Shown here piece by piece: positions 9,326 through 22,918 of a stretch of DNA of 64,000 nucleotides (position 1 is its first letter; each line of letters begins with the position of its first letter). Below the pieces are notes generated by a model. That model ran no database searches and was not told the DNA's origin. It was given only the letters and a program-made list of their open reading frames with translations. This DNA is from Clarkia xantiana subsp. parviflora (lineage: Eukaryota > Streptophyta > Magnoliopsida > Myrtales > Onagraceae): positions 19,326,763 through 19,390,762 of the forward strand of contig JAPTYO010000007.1 of NCBI GenBank assembly GCA_036873135.1, written 5' to 3'. Position numbers and translations under genes: made by a program.

Positions 9326-11996
9326 ATGTCGAAAGAAGGTCCAAACTGGGACGGACTGCTCAAGTGGAGCATCGCTCATTCCGATGGAACTCGCCCGACT
9401 CGGGACCTCAGGTTAGTCCCGATCCTCATTATCTTTGATTAATTAGTCTAATCTTATAGTTATGGAGCTTCAAATCACCGGATTTTATTTGTGTAACAGC
9501 GAGGAGGATCGAAGGTGGTTCATGGAAGCTATGCAGTCCCAGTCGGTGGATGTGATTAAGCGGATGAAGGAGATAACGCTTGTTATGCAGACGCCTGAGC
9601 AAGTCCTGGAGTCTCAGGGCGTCACTCCAGCTGATATTGAAGGTAACTCTTCTAGGCTACGTCATTAGTAATCATTCTTTTATGGTTATTTTTTACTTTG
9701 TTTTATAGCTTAAATGTGCTCCCTAACCTTGCTTTTTTGGGGCAGATATGCTGGAGGAGCTGCAGGAGCATGTAGAGGCAATCGACATGGCTAATGGTAT
9801 GTTCGTACGCCCCATTAATTAGCCAATGCAAATTCTAAGCAGAAAAGTCAAGATTACGACCACATTAGAGAGGGGAATTAAGTCATAGTTGGTGCATGGA
9901 TTGTAGTATGAGATAGATAGTTATTATCTATTAAGGACATTCCAATCAATTAACTTTGGCTGTCAAGTATGATCCTTTTTTTCTACTTTGATGATATCTA
10001 TTCATAATAGAATGATACCTAGTCAATCGACATGGCTAATGGTATGTTCGTACGCCCCATTTATTAGCCAATGCAAATTCTAAGCAGAAAAGTCAAGATT
10101 ACGACCACATTAGAGAGGGGAATTAAGTCATAGTTGGTGCATGGACTGTAGTATGAGATAGATAGTTATTATCTATTAAGGTCATTCCAATCAATTAACT
10201 TTGGCTGTCAAGTATGATCCTTTTTTTCTACTTTGATGATATCTATTCATAATAGAATGATACCTAGTCATCGTAGTGCTATTGATATGCATAGGTTGAA
10301 TTTGAATCTATATCCTTTATTAGATGTATAACTTCATATGAATAACTTGATTGAATTTGATGGTCTTGCTAGTTGATGAAAATTGGCAAGGCCATTAGAA
10401 TCGGAGTGAGTTCATGTCTGTAATTTTGAACTTGTGAAGAGCTTATACGAGTCTGGATTCTTCTAAGTTGGAGTGTTTCTAATGATTCTGAGATGTTGCT
10501 CTGTTTTCTGCTGTCTGAAATGCTGGCCTAACTAACTCCTAAGTATGATTTGGTACAAACAAAAGCATGTCAAGTAATTATGCTGAAACTGTTGAACTAA
10601 TTGGTCATCTTTGAACCCCCGAATGTATTGTGGTAAGTCAGGATTGATTTGTACGATTAAGAACCCTAAAAACAGTCTTGACTATATGTCATGTTGCAAA
10701 TCGTTGTCCCGGATTTAAAATGTTGATATCCAGTGTCTTTACTATTAGATTTGTTTATTTCCAAATTTTTGACTGGTTTTGGTATTAAAATTGGTGAATT
10801 AAGCAACAAAACATGTTTTTTCTCTCACTTTTTCAAATTATTAGATTTATTGCTTATGGTTTGAATATTAAACATCTTAAACTTGGGACAGCGATTAGCA
10901 ATATGACCTATAGTTGGGAAGTTGGGAGTGTCTTTAGGTAATAACCCTATCTTGTATAGTTTTAACTTGATAAACTACTTGGAAGCTGCATAATTGTTAC
11001 TGCAAGTTACTAAAAATCATTAGTTATGGTACTGATTTGAGGGTTATATCCCTGACTTAACAGATCTCAACTCAATAGGCGGGTTAGCTCCTCTTCTTGC
11101 TTACTTGAAAAACAGCCATGCCAATATCCGAGCAAAGGCTGCAGATGTGGTCACCACCATCGTCCAGAACAACCCCAAGAGCCAACAGATGGTCATGGAT
11201 GCAAATGGCTTGGAGTATCTTCTCTCCAACTTCACATCCGACCCCGACATCAAAGTCCGCACCAAAGCTCTCGGTGCAATATCCTGTAAGTCCCATCACT
11301 CTTATCCAATAAAACTTAGTACCAGGTTTGTGAAAATTCTGCTGTTGTATATATATACTGATAAAAACGAAACCTTTGCTAAACTCTGCAGCTCTAATCA
11401 GACATAACAAACCAGGGATTACTGCTTTCCGTCTGGCCAACGGCTATGCAGCTCTAAGAGATGCATTAAGTTCTGATAGTGTTCGATTTCAAAGGAAAGC
11501 ACTGAACTTGATCCATTACCTTCTGCTCGAAAACAGCTTGGACTGTGACGTGGTAAATGAACTAGGGTTTCCACGCCTGATGATACATCTAGCGTCCAGT
11601 GAAGACTCTGATGTTAGAGAAGCTGCTCTGAGGGGTCTGCTTGAGCTTGCTCGGGACAAACCCGATAATGGTAGATTGATCGAAGATGATGGAAAACTGA
11701 AGGCAGTGCTGGAGGAACGAATAAGGGAAATTGGTGCAATGAATGAGGATGATTTGGGAGCAGCAAGAGAGGAAAGGCAGCTTGTGGATTCTATATGGAG
11801 TGCTTGTTATAAGGAGCCTTGTTTGTTGAGGGAGCAAGGGCTGCTTGTTCTTCCTGGTGAGGATGAGCCGGCACCGGATGTTGCGAGTAAGCACTTCGAG
11901 CCTGCAATGAGAGCTTTGTCTGTAAGTGCTGAGGATGTTAAGAGAAAGGCTGAAGAAGATGCTAAGAAGAAGCCTCCGTTGCTGTTGGGGCCTTGA
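9326..11996 (+). CDS. FES1A: FES1-type Hsp70 nucleotide exchange factor
   Basis: Five exons: 9326-9411, 9500-9642, 9746-9796, 11064-11285, 11392-11996 (1,107 nt, 368 aa), all GT-AG and in phase. FES1/HspBP1 proteins bind cytosolic Hsp70 and release ADP, helping refold or protect clients in heat stress. The N-terminal Fes1 domain starts with GPNWDGLLKWSIAHSDGT and holds the EEDRRWFMEAMQ block. Armadillo-like repeats follow from about residue 95 (GGLAPLLAYL, IRAKAADVVTTIVQNNPKSQ, VRTKALGAISSLIRHN). The C-terminus is Lys/Glu-rich and ends KKKPPLLLGP. Intron 3 is long and contains a recent 245-bp tandem duplication that also copies the end of exon 3. The symbol marks the family; FES1A, FES1B and FES1C cannot be told apart here. 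Confidence 0.95.
9779..10269 (+). repeat. 245-bp tandem duplication across an exon 3/intron 3 boundary
   Basis: Positions from 9,779 are repeated from 10,024 with a constant offset of 245. I find only three substitutions between the copies. The unit begins with the last 18 bases of FES1 exon 3 and its GTATG donor, so the intron holds a second, apparently equal, splice donor. Confidence 0.9.
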
Positions 11997-12658
11997 TCTC
12001 TCATTATGTATGTTTTTGAATTATACAACTCTCACACTTTCTCCCTCTTTGTAGAATGTATTCTTCATATTATAGACGTGGATTTATTAATTAACGTCTT
12101 GTCTTAGCTTTTTATTGCCTAATAATATAGATTTGATTGATTGATATATATAGTGGAACTGGAATATCAGCAATTATGAGAGGCCTAAATTATACATTGA
12201 AGACATTAAATTACATTTTTTTTCCCGAAAGTTAATGAATAGTGGCAATTCTAGATCAATATCGCTACAAAATGGCTCAATTTTTTTTCCTAACATAAAA
12301 CATGCAACGATTTGTTGTTCTATTATGCTGTGCACGCCGTAAATATATAACCGGTGAACACTTTCATTAAATTATATATTATATTTATACATATAGCAAT
12401 TTAATTTATTTATTTTTTTGGTGGAAGCATTTAAAGAAGCTTTTTTGCCAGGATATTATTATTTTTAACAATATACGAGAAAATATGATAAGTCACTCAC
12501 TCCTTTACAGGAGGGTCAGCAATTTATTCATAAAATCTCCAAAACTATAAGTAGCCCAGCTGTTGTTTGCTTTGACTGGCCACACAATACAACAAAAAAT
12601 CACACACAAACAAACCAGTTCACAAAAATACAACAATCATAATTTAGTTTCTTCTTCT
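11997..12658. other. spacer between convergent FES1 and CYCD7
   Basis: 3' untranslated regions and AT-rich DNA. No further gene or clear repeat is seen. Confidence 0.6.
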
Positions 12659-14339
12659 TCACATCCTCCTCCTTTTACTACATCTAGGATTCAGATTAGC
12701 TGTCGACCCTCGCATCTCGAACAGGGAAGGCAAATCCGCCTCATCTTCATGGATGCACCGATCCAACGACAGCACGGTCACCGGACTCGAAGGACCGCAG
12801 TTAAACAGGCCACAGGTTGGAGGTGTAATGGTGGTCACGCTAGGGTTTGCCATTACCTCCACCATCACTTTATCACACTCCATCAAATTTCCCTATCATA
12901 ATATAAAATCCACCTACATAATTATCATAATTCGACGAAATATCGACTAATGTCGACAAAAATAAATACTTACTCTCTGATCATAATCGATATACTTGGA
13001 AGCGTCGACCGAAATCCGGGTTCCATTCAACATTAGGGCATAGAGTTCTAGCCCGTTTCTCACTGCCGAAGCAGCCACCACACTTGGTCGAAACTCGACA
13101 AACTTGATCTCTGAAAATGCGATAAACCCATCAATCCATTAATCATGCTACCATCATAAGGCGCTATTAAGTGGATTAAATAGTTATAATTACCAAGCAT
13201 TGTTAGCAGAAGGAGCTCTGAGATGTGCATTGTGATTCGGTCACGAAGATTCGGCGGCAATAACTCGATATGATCACGCATCAGTACTTCCAAGTAAGTG
13301 TACGGTGTAACCGAGCTAAGTTGCCAATCTAGAGTCGATGATAGCATCAATTCCATCCGTTGGATCGTGTTCGGCCGAAATGAATGCTCAAGATCTTGCA
13401 TCTAATATATAAACGATGAATCGGTACCGGTTAGTCGAAAAATTACGAACCCAATAATATAAAGGATGAAGAGTGCATTAAATGTCACCTGAATTTCATG
13501 CAAGGAAGGAGATGAAGTATAGGTCTCAGAAAACTTGGAGGCAACAGAGAGGCATGCTACTGACAGTAACTCTACCATCCAATCTTTCCATTCCTGTACG
13601 GACACACAATTCATTCATTAATTTATTATAGCTTAATAAAATATGTAACTTGGAAAATATATTAACATGAATCTCGCTTCAAAGTTAAATGCCAAAGCAT
13701 ATCCTAATATGATAAATTCAACCGTCTCTATAAAGAAAAACCATTACAAGGTTACTTTTTTGGGAGAAAAAAACAACCAAAAATGGAAAAATGAAATAAA
13801 ATAAATTACCTGACATTCACAGTGAGATACAAAGCGATCGAAATAATTGGCTGCAAGGAACACAGTCGCATAGGAAAGCTCCAATCTACACTTAGACTGA
13901 AACGTAAACAAAGAAAACCCGAGTCAAAAATACAGTTATCGCGTGTCGTGTTCGAGTCTAACGTATATAAATATATTAAGATATTGATGTTTCAACTATT
14001 TTTCCGCAGGTCGCGCCAAATGTTAGTTTGAAACAATATATGTACGTTAAAAACTGATGATTAAGCACGAGAATTAACCTTGATAAGCCATTGCATTGCT
14101 CTAATCCTATATGCGGTCAAACCCTTGGACCGAACATTGGAGACGAAACCTAGGAGTGGGGAGTACGAGGTCTCCTTCTGTAGCCAAACATGAAGAGCGT
14201 TGTCACTTTCCTGTTTGGTGGGGTAAATGCCGGAATCAACAGTCGTATCATGAGTAAAATTGGTGGAGTCATCAACGGAGGAGGCCGGCTCAGGAGATAA
14301 AACCCATGTCTCGTCGCAAAGCAAATTGTTGGCGTCCAT
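12659..14339 (-). CDS. CYCD7;1: D-type cyclin, CYCD7 class
   Basis: Six exons on the minus strand: 14339-14079, 13896-13810, 13593-13489, 13401-13194, 13110-12974, 12892-12659 (1,032 nt, 343 aa), all GT-AG and phase-consistent. D cyclins partner CDKA to phosphorylate retinoblastoma-related protein; CYCD7;1 acts at the final symmetric division of the guard mother cell. The N-terminus MDANNLLCDETW contains the RBR-binding LxCxE motif (L6, C8, E10). The cyclin box includes YRIRAMQWLIK, LSYATVFLAANYFDRFVS and WMVELLSVACLSVASKF, a pattern closest to CYCD7 rather than D1-D6. The C-terminal fold continues with MELMLSSTLDWQLSSVTPYT and FRPSVVAASAV. The protein ends in basic RCSKRRRM. An upstream in-frame Met exists (14,435), but the chosen start matches the family N-terminus. 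A broken partial copy lies further along. Confidence 0.9.
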
Positions 14340-14435
14340 GGATGGAGGAGAAAGAAGAAAAGAGAGCAAGCAAGCTAAAGGAGAGAAGTTGCAGGCGGTT
14401 GAGGGAAGACAAGAGAAGACGGTGAGTGAGGGCAA

Positions 14436-15530
14436 ATTATAGGGAGGGGGGAGTGGGGACGAACGGTTGCGTTGGTTAGATGAGGGGAGCAGTTATAATA
14501 AGAAGATGTCCCTCATGAACCGTGGTAAATGCATGTACACAGTAATTATTAAAAAAAAACATCACGCCTCATTTTTGTTTTGTTTTTATTTATTTTATTA
14601 TTTTTACAAATGAAAGAAATTGGTTGATAGTCGCGACTTTATATCAATTCCCTACTTAATATTCTAACTCTTCGATTTTTTTCCGATAAATTTAGTGGAC
14701 TAACATTCATATACTGACCCATCATTAATTTTTTTTATTACTATTATACCATTTTCTAATAATTTAGAAATATATTATGACGATAAGTTATGTTAATAAG
14801 TTAATTATATATTTTTCTGGTTTAATAGAACAAGTTTTAAATTTAAGCTTGTATATTAAAGGGAAATGATTTTTTTTTTTTTAAATAAGTTTTATTAATT
14901 TTGAATTTTTTTTGGCCAAATTAATTTTGAATTGAATAATTGTAAACTTAGCATAATTTCAATTAGTAAATTAGGTGTGTGGTAAAAAAAATTATTTTAC
15001 ATATAAGTAAATATATTTTATTTAACATGTCACCTGAGTTAGCACCTAGTTAATAATAAGTCAACCGCTCTTTCCGGAAAGAGGTATTAAAATAATAATG
15101 GGGATGTGAAACTATCAGTAGGTTTAACGTACATAAAATCTCATTCTACAATCATGACTTTTAAGTACGGCCTCCTTACCTAATCCCAAAAACGTCAAAC
15201 TTCTTCATTTTACTACCATATATGTCATAATGAAATAAACAAGACTAATGTAAATCTAAAATTCAAAAGTTTAAAATAAAATACTATCACAAATTTTTAA
15301 TACTCAGAAATAAAGTTTTCATTCTTCATTTTTAGACAAGAAACTTGCAAAAAATAACAATAGTCAAACATCTTCTCCCGGAAAGAGGTATGCCACGTAA
15401 GATAATAGTGGAGACGTAAGACTATAAGTAATTTATGTGTACAAAAACTCATTCTATTAACACAATTTTTAAGTACGGACTCCTTATCAAAGCCCTTATA
15501 GGAAGTGAGGAGTTATAGGGGCGAATGGAT
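14436..15530. other. CYCD7 upstream region with local dispersed repeats
   Basis: AT-rich spacer without a gene. About 15,060-15,260 and 15,365-15,500 are diverged copies of a local repeat (GGAAAGAGGTAT, then ATGACTTTTAAGTACGG about 100 bp on) that recurs near 23,530, 23,760 and 25,860. A stretch near 14,780-14,990 recurs near 23,020-23,190 and 25,190-25,260. Confidence 0.5.
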
Positions 15531-15632
15531 GGTTATAATGAAGGGGTTCTAACTTGTTTCCCGCTGCTGAAGAAGCCACCGCACTTGCTCTGAACAATGC
15601 AAATTTGATCTTTAAAAATGCGATAAACCCAA

Positions 15633-16557
15633 TGTAATACCCCATAAATTTGTACATCTGTTAGAATAAGAAGATTTAGAGCATTAATAAGCAAGATGGT
15701 ACTACTCAAGTCCAATAGGAATTTCTAATTTTCAGGGCCCAAGTAAGGACAACGGGCTCGGTTAGGCTGGGTTGGGCTTAGTGGGGACAGTCGCTCGGGC
15801 TTAGAGGCATGACAGAATGGTAATCAGAGCCGACTCGGGACCGTGATCGGGCTCGCGGACCAAGGGCTATTGACTCTCGGAGTTCCAATCACCTACCGGG
15901 GGCAAACGATTCTGGTCTGGGCCGCGATGAGGACGTAGCACGCATTAAGGGGTAGATTGTAATAACCCATATATTTGTGTACCACATCAGTTGGAAATCA
16001 GAAATTTTGTGCCTTAATAAGCAAGAGAGGTACTACTCAAGTCCAATAGAAATTCCTCATTTTCTAGGTCCAAGTGAGGACAACGGGCTTATTTAGGCTG
16101 GGTTGGGCTAAGTGGGGACAGTCGCTCGGGCTTAGGTAATCAGAGTCGACCCGAGACCGTGATCGGGCTCGCGGACCAAGGGCTATTGACCCCCCAGAGT
16201 TTCGATCACCTACCGGGGGCTAACGATTCTGGTCAGCTAGGGCTTAGGGGCGTGACATAATGGTATCAGAGCCGACCCAAGACCGTGATCGGGCTCGCGG
16301 ACCAAGGGCTATTGACCCCCCGGAGTTCCGATCACCTACTGGGGGCTAACGATTCTGGTCTGAGCCACGACGAGTACGTCGCGCGCATTAAGGGGGTAGA
16401 TTGTAATACCCCATAAGTTTGTACACATCGGATATATAAGAAGATGCAAGAGGGGTACTACTCAAGTCCAATAGGAATTCCTCATTTTCAGGGCCCAAGT
16501 AAGGACAACAGACTCTGTTAAGCTGGGTATAGTCGCTCGGGCTTAGGGGACATGACA
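15633..16557 (+). mobile_element. tandem array of TRIM-like miniature LTR units
   Basis: Three LTR-like segments start TGTAATACCCC or TGTAATAACCC (15,633; about 15,959; about 16,404) and end near TGACA. Each is followed or preceded by a short internal segment of roughly 150 bp holding a primer-site-like TGGTATCAGAGCC (exact at about 16,260, one-base variants at about 15,818 and 16,135) and a purine-rich tract before the next TGTAATA. The internal segments share GACCGTGATCGGGCTCGCGG. No coding sequence. It sits in intron 4 of the broken CYCD7 copy; flanks CCCAA and CCCAT match at 4 of 5 bases, and the intact gene has CCCAT. Size and parts fit terminal-repeat retrotransposons in miniature. Confidence 0.75.
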
Positions 16558-16822
16558 CCCATCAACTCGTTGATCACGCCAACATCATAAGGCTTATCAA
16601 GTAGATTAAACGGTTATAATACCAATCATTGTTAGTAGAAGTAGCTCTGAGATGTGAATTGGGATTCGATCGCGTAGATTCGACGACAATAACTCGATAT
16701 GATATTGCATCAGTAGTTCCAAGTAAGTATACGGTGTAACGGAGCTAAGTTGCCAATCTAGAGTTGTTGATATCATCAACTCCATCTGATGGATCATGCT
16801 CGGCCGAAATGAATGCTCAACA

Positions 16823-17261
16823 TGTAAGAATATATATTTAATGTTACAATATATATTCTAATTATGTGGCCAGATAATATTAATAAATATAGATATATTG
16901 AATAATGTATTATATTATATTATATCAATATATGTCTTTATGGAATGTATTTAATCTAGACCGTTCAATTGGTTACTTGATGGACGTACCAGATTAAAGG
17001 GTTAATATTATAAACGGTCCTCTCTCCCTGCCAGTTATTAACGCAGAGAGAAAGAGCAGTTCTCCATCAACTGGTCTCTGACAGAAGGATGGACAAGGGA
17101 GAGAAGTAGAACCGTTCTACAGAGAAGCGAATTGACAGTCTAGGAAGATCGGAGGAATTGAGATCAAGACCAGATCAAGACCAGGTAAGTCATTCATCAC
17201 TATACTTTAATCCACATAAACATGATCAAGATCCTCACAATAAGGGTTTGTAAGTCTTACA
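16823..17261 (+). repeat. 5' LTR (439 bp)
   Basis: Begins TGTAAGAATAT and ends GTCTTACA. A short AT-rich TATATT alternation near 16,900-16,935 could hold the promoter. It differs from the 3' LTR at three bases (one is G at 16,983, A in the other copy). Confidence 0.92.
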
Positions 17262-17263
17262 TG

Positions 17264-17276
17264 TGGTATCAGAGCC
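17264..17276 (+). other. primer binding site for initiator tRNA-Met
   Basis: TGGTATCAGAGCC lies two bases after the 5' LTR; it is the classical complement of the 3' end of plant initiator tRNA-Met. Confidence 0.9.
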
Positions 17277-18234
17277 TGAGTTGTTGATCATGATTTATGT
17301 TGGAATTACTGTGTTTAAGTAATTGATAACTGCGGCGATATATTTAATTAGTAAGGAACCGACCGTCGTAAATTTGTTCCTGGCCTGGGCTTTGAATTCG
17401 ATCGCCGTTTTAGTATCAATTTCCTAAACGAATTGGTGATGCCGACTTCCACGGTTTAGGTTGATTTTGTCGCATACGTATGGATTTTGAATTGTTTAAT
17501 AATTGTGGATTGAATTGTGTTGATTGGTGGTTAGCTTTCTCATGGATATCATATTATATCCCACTAGCAACTTGATGCCATTCTCACGCATGCTAATTGG
17601 CACCTGTATGATGATTTGTTTTAATTCCTTCGCCGTGTTCTGATATGAGGATAATTGAATACATGCAATTCCTTCGCTATAGATTACGAATTGCTTCACT
17701 GTACATATATATATATAATGATATGATGATTGCATACTGATGGCATGATTGTTAGCGAATGAAATTGTTATTCATGAAATTTGGTTAGCAATTGAAGGAA
17801 TTTGATTTATCACCTAATGAAATTGATTTATTGATTTGGAATTGTTTAATCAAATTTCTGATAATTGAATCATTGTCTTCATTTCATTATGCTTCTCGAT
17901 GAAATCAAATCGGTGACATGAGGCATTGAGGAGAGCGAGGAGTTGCATCTCGATTTGTCGCCCGAGTGGTTTGATCCGGGAGCAGAGACAGATTGCTACG
18001 GTTATGAATCCACCATGTAATATGTGATAAATCTTTCACATTATGACTGACTTTACAAGGACATCACGGGGATGAAAATGATCACGTATCTGCGATTCCG
18101 CTAAGTGGAGGGCTTTCAGATTTTCACGTATGTATACTCTCCCTCTTTTGTACAACTCGTGATGATAGTATGCTAGATCAGTTTAAGAACAACACGTACT
18201 AGCATGTATAGTATCTTGATAATGGTTCCTAAAG

Positions 18235-19690
18235 TGATCAAATTAGAGTTTACCTATTTCGTTCATTACGTGCCTTAAGGGTGATTAGAATCGCATGCTT
18301 ATAATAATATGGATATACACCTAAATGATGAATTTGGAGTGTGATAATGGTAGTCAATTGAGACTCATATGCATGTGTTTATGAATTCTAAATCATGATG
18401 ATGTTATTATTTATGCATGAGTGATGAATGAATGACATATTGGATCATGTGATTATAATTAGAAATTAAGGGTTGATTATGTTTCAATAATGAAGGATTT
18501 AGCAAGGTTGAATTAAGCATGAAAATGGTTATTGCATGAAAGATTACTTGCTTTTAGTTTCCTTGTTAATTGCTTCCGCTATTCATTGAGGAAAATTATA
18601 GTTTTATGGTGTAAAACCATTAACTTTAAGGGTTAACAATATTTTATTTTAGCCAAACCTAATGTTTTCTAGTGATGTTTCAATACTATGATGATAACCA
18701 TTATGATATCATGTTATATTTAGTTTTTGAAATATTACTTTAAAGCCAATATGCATGACTTTGTAGTTAGTTTCTAATCACCAAAGTGATTGAACTAGAA
18801 TGATAACGTTATGCATGAATGAGGCATTTACGGTCATCATGACTTTATAGTTAGTTTTTTAATCACCTAAGTGATTAAACTAGAATGATAAGGTTATGGT
18901 TTAATGGGACATTACTATCAACATGACTTTATGGTTAGTTTCTAGTCACCAAAGTGACAGAACTAAAGTGTGTTGTCATGCCTAAAGAAAATCATGCATG
19001 AACATATAATTTAAGTAGGTTATTGTCACCAAAGTGGCTAATCTAGAATGTTTATTTGCTTCATGCGTGTAATACAATAGTAATGTCTAAAGTAAGATCA
19101 ATAAGTATGTATATGCATGAACTTATATTTTAAGTGGATTATTGTCACCAAAGTGACTAATCTAGAATGTTTATTTGTTTCATGCATATAATATAATTGT
19201 CATTTATCCATGATAATAATGAAATGCCTATTACTGTATACATGATTGGATAAATTGACATTTACAGGTTACTAGAATTTTAGGATTTACCCAAAGATGA
19301 ATCGCTTTCTATAACTTGTAAACATGATGGGATAATTAAGATCTTTTGGTTCTATATATTTGTATATCCAAAGATAACTTTTATATTTAACCGAAGATTT
19401 TCTTTAATTGTCCAATAATGCTATGGAATTTAATTAAGATTTGTGTGCTATAGTCGTTGCCCAAAGGTCGGTTATAGTATACTTTGATGATTTCCAAATA
19501 ATGTTATGGCATTTAATTAAGATTAGTGTGTTGTAGTCGTTGCCCAAAGGTCGACTATGATATACTCTTATTGATTATCTGAATCTATAATAGTTTATTT
19601 ACTAATTGGCATTTACTTAATGATAGTATATTATAGTTGTTGCCCAAAGGTCGATTATGATATACTTTAAATGATTAGATGATTCTTATT
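18235..19690 (+). repeat. internal repeats of the LTR element
   Basis: Diverged copies of a unit with CACCAAAGTGA followed by CTAGAATG recur near 18,780, 18,865, 18,945, 19,026 and 19,145. Three copies of GTTGCCCAAAGGTCG, each followed by a TATACT motif, lie near 19,456, 19,540 and 19,638. None is coding. Confidence 0.7.
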
Positions 19691-22479
19691 AGCTTATTTT
19701 ATGAATGAGCAAGTATGTAATTTGCAGCTATTATAGTTAATTCGCATGTATGTTCTGTTATTGTGTTTAATAGGTTTGACTTTCTAAACCATGTAAGTCA
19801 GGTTCTACTAAAGTTACTAGATCATGACTTAACACAATTAAACAGTATCCTTATGGGTACACAACTTAAGTAGAAAGTCAAATCATAAAGTATAAACACG
19901 ATATAACAGAGTAAATCTTAAGTTAATGCGAATAATTTTGGTTTATTCCACAAACAATAAATAAAGAAAATTATGAAATTTTGTGGATGAAAGAACGAAT
20001 TATGTAATAAGTCACTCGTATGTACAAACTTACAACCATTAAGTTTTGAGTTGTATAGAATGTAAAAGTTTGAGTTGGCTAATTTATGGAGCAAGATTAA
20101 AGACCTTAAGGATGACTAGAGATAACTCAATATTTATGAGAGCACTTTAAAGTGTTCATTAAGTGATATTGAGTTAGCTCGTATGTTTATGAAGAATAAG
20201 GAAGTCACATGTCAACCATGCATAAAGGAGTGCTGCTAAAAGGTTAGTGCAATTGTTTTTCATACATGAATAAAATGTAATATTTTGTATATATAAGTGT
20301 CAAGAATAGGGGGATAATTTGTATATCTTCTTGAACTTATGAATTTATGTTTATTTTTTTGTATTAAGAGTTAATGAAGAAAATTAGTTAGTCACGCTTA
20401 TTAATGTTATTCATGTATGACATATCTATTAGCTGAGTGTTTTTTCTTGATGGAAAGTAAGCAATTAGATAGAAACGTGAAAACTTATAATGTCTTTATG
20501 TGTGGTGACTTTAATGAGAAATGTATAAAAATATGATATGACATTTAGTTCATTAGTAAGACTCATCAAAAGAACATGTCATATATTTGTATATACTATG
20601 TTATACATTTATGAAAATAGTATAGTGGGAAATATAATCGGACTTTGAAAGTTACAGTTAAGAGTTAGACAAGTAAATCTTCTTTACCCATTAATGACAT
20701 TAAGTTGTGGATGTATGAGTTAAGTCTGAGATCCCATAAAGGCAATTCCAACCTTTTATTGATCTGTGCGTTGGAAGGGAGCTTGGTTAAGACACCGTTA
20801 TGTTTGAGGTTGTCTAATAAAAGTAAAGTAAATGTTTATGATCCACATTAAAGAATGGATTCTTGAATGAAATGTTTACTCTGGAGTAGCATTAAAAGAT
20901 CCAAAGGGTATAAAGACTTACTTTCTTAACTGAAGTCCGAAAATTGTAGAAACCAGTTATGTTAATCTTAAGAATAATGAAATTAGTGGGAGTGTCTGAA
21001 TAATAAGATGTGGATATTATGGTAAATGATAAACATTGTTTATCTGTATGAATACATTATTCACATGGATTAGAATATAGTTCCATCAGTTGAATGAAAA
21101 TTTCAACATAAGGGATAATGTTCGAAAGACATGATACTTCATAAAGAAAGAAAAGTATAATCATCTGATAAAGTTAAATCATTTAGAATAACATTAGGAA
21201 AACTTGTTATTCTGGAAGTTGGTTTACTTGTAGGATTCAGATATTAGTAAATATTTTTTCGGTTTCATTCCCACAATATATTATGTTATGAAGTTTATAT
21301 TTCTCAATTAATGAATTGTCATTTTAGAAATCAATTTATAGGATAAAATAAATGTTTCCCACGAATGGTTTAGTAAGTTACTTTAGAGTCGTATGAACCG
21401 TAAAATTAGTGGGAGTATGTAAATATTTTACCTGTATAATTGATTATTTCTTGCTCACATTTAAATGATTACGCATTATATTTCTCTCTGGAGTTAAGAT
21501 GAAAGTTAATGTGAGAGACAATTTAGGTGACAAAGATTAAATTAAAATTTTAATCTAGTCACAGTTACAGTTGGATTGTCTCAGAAAGCTCACATTGAAA
21601 TGATCTTAAAGAGGGAGTATAATTCGCAAATGCTGCAAATAAAGTTCTAATGCACCTACAAGAACATGTAAATGCATTTATGTTCGTGTAGATTCATATT
21701 TAAGGGATATCGTGACAGTTAAAAGTCCACTTTCAATTATTTGTTCCTTTTATGTGTTGGAACAATATTATAGAAAAGTGGTAATTATCTGTCGTTATCA
21801 ATAATGTAAAGTAAGGTTTTAGCATGTTTTATCATGCATTAAGAACCGTGGGACTTATTTCAGGGCTTGAGGTTGTCGACACCGTTACCAAGTCGCTGGA
21901 AAATTTATCGTAATAACGCCACAGTTATTTCTTCGTCAAAACGACAAGCATTAAAAGGTGCAAACTTATGGAATGAAAGTTTATTGTCGTTAAGAAGAAA
22001 GTTCAGAAACAAGAGTGTCTGTCAGCATGATGGCCAAGCTGACAATGATGTATTTAAATGAATGTTTACAACTAATGACATTAAAGAAGTATGCAAATAA
22101 TGGGTCTTAGTTGTAAAGGTGATGATGATGATGTTTGACACTCTGAGCTCAATGATACGTTTCTGACTCCAATGTTTTCCTGTTAATTATGATTGTGTAC
22201 ACATAAAGTTTATGATAACGGAAAACCTTATGCAAAGCCTTACTCGGACCCTAATGTGTTTATATATATTACTTACAGGCTTACATTTGATAAGATGTAA
22301 CTGTCGTGGTATATGGAAGGGAGTATGCTGCTTAAATAAGTGTATGACCGCCATAACCCGCATTTACAGATTATTGAATGTAAGTGATTATGATGAACAG
22401 AAAGATTAGATTTTATGCGCGCCTTATGTTATTCCATAAAGATGTAAGACTTATGTGATTATCTGGCCAAGTGGGAGAA

Positions 22480-22918
22480 TGTAAGAATATATATTTAATG
22501 TTACAATATATATTCTAATTATGTGGCCAGATAATATTAATAAATATAGATATATTGAATAATGTATTATATTATATTATATCAATATATGTCTTTATGG
22601 AATGTATTTAATCTAGACCGTTCAATTGGTTACTTGATGAACGTACCAGATTAAAGGGTTAATATTATAAACGGTCCTCTCTCCCTGCCAGTTATTGACG
22701 CAGAGAGAAAGAGCAGTACTCCATCAACTGGTCTCTGACAGAAGGATGGACAAGGGAGAGAAGTAGAACCGTTCTACAGAGAAGCGAATTGACAGTCTAG
22801 GAAGATCGGAGGAATTGAGATCAAGACCAGATCAAGACCAGGTAAGTCATTCATCACTATACTTTAATCCACATAAACATGATCAAGATCCTCACAATAA
22901 GGGTTTGTAAGTCTTACA
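22480..22918 (+). repeat. 3' LTR (439 bp)
   Basis: Same length and ends as the 5' LTR. It is preceded by a purine-rich AAGTGGGAGAA that can serve as polypurine tract. Confidence 0.92.
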
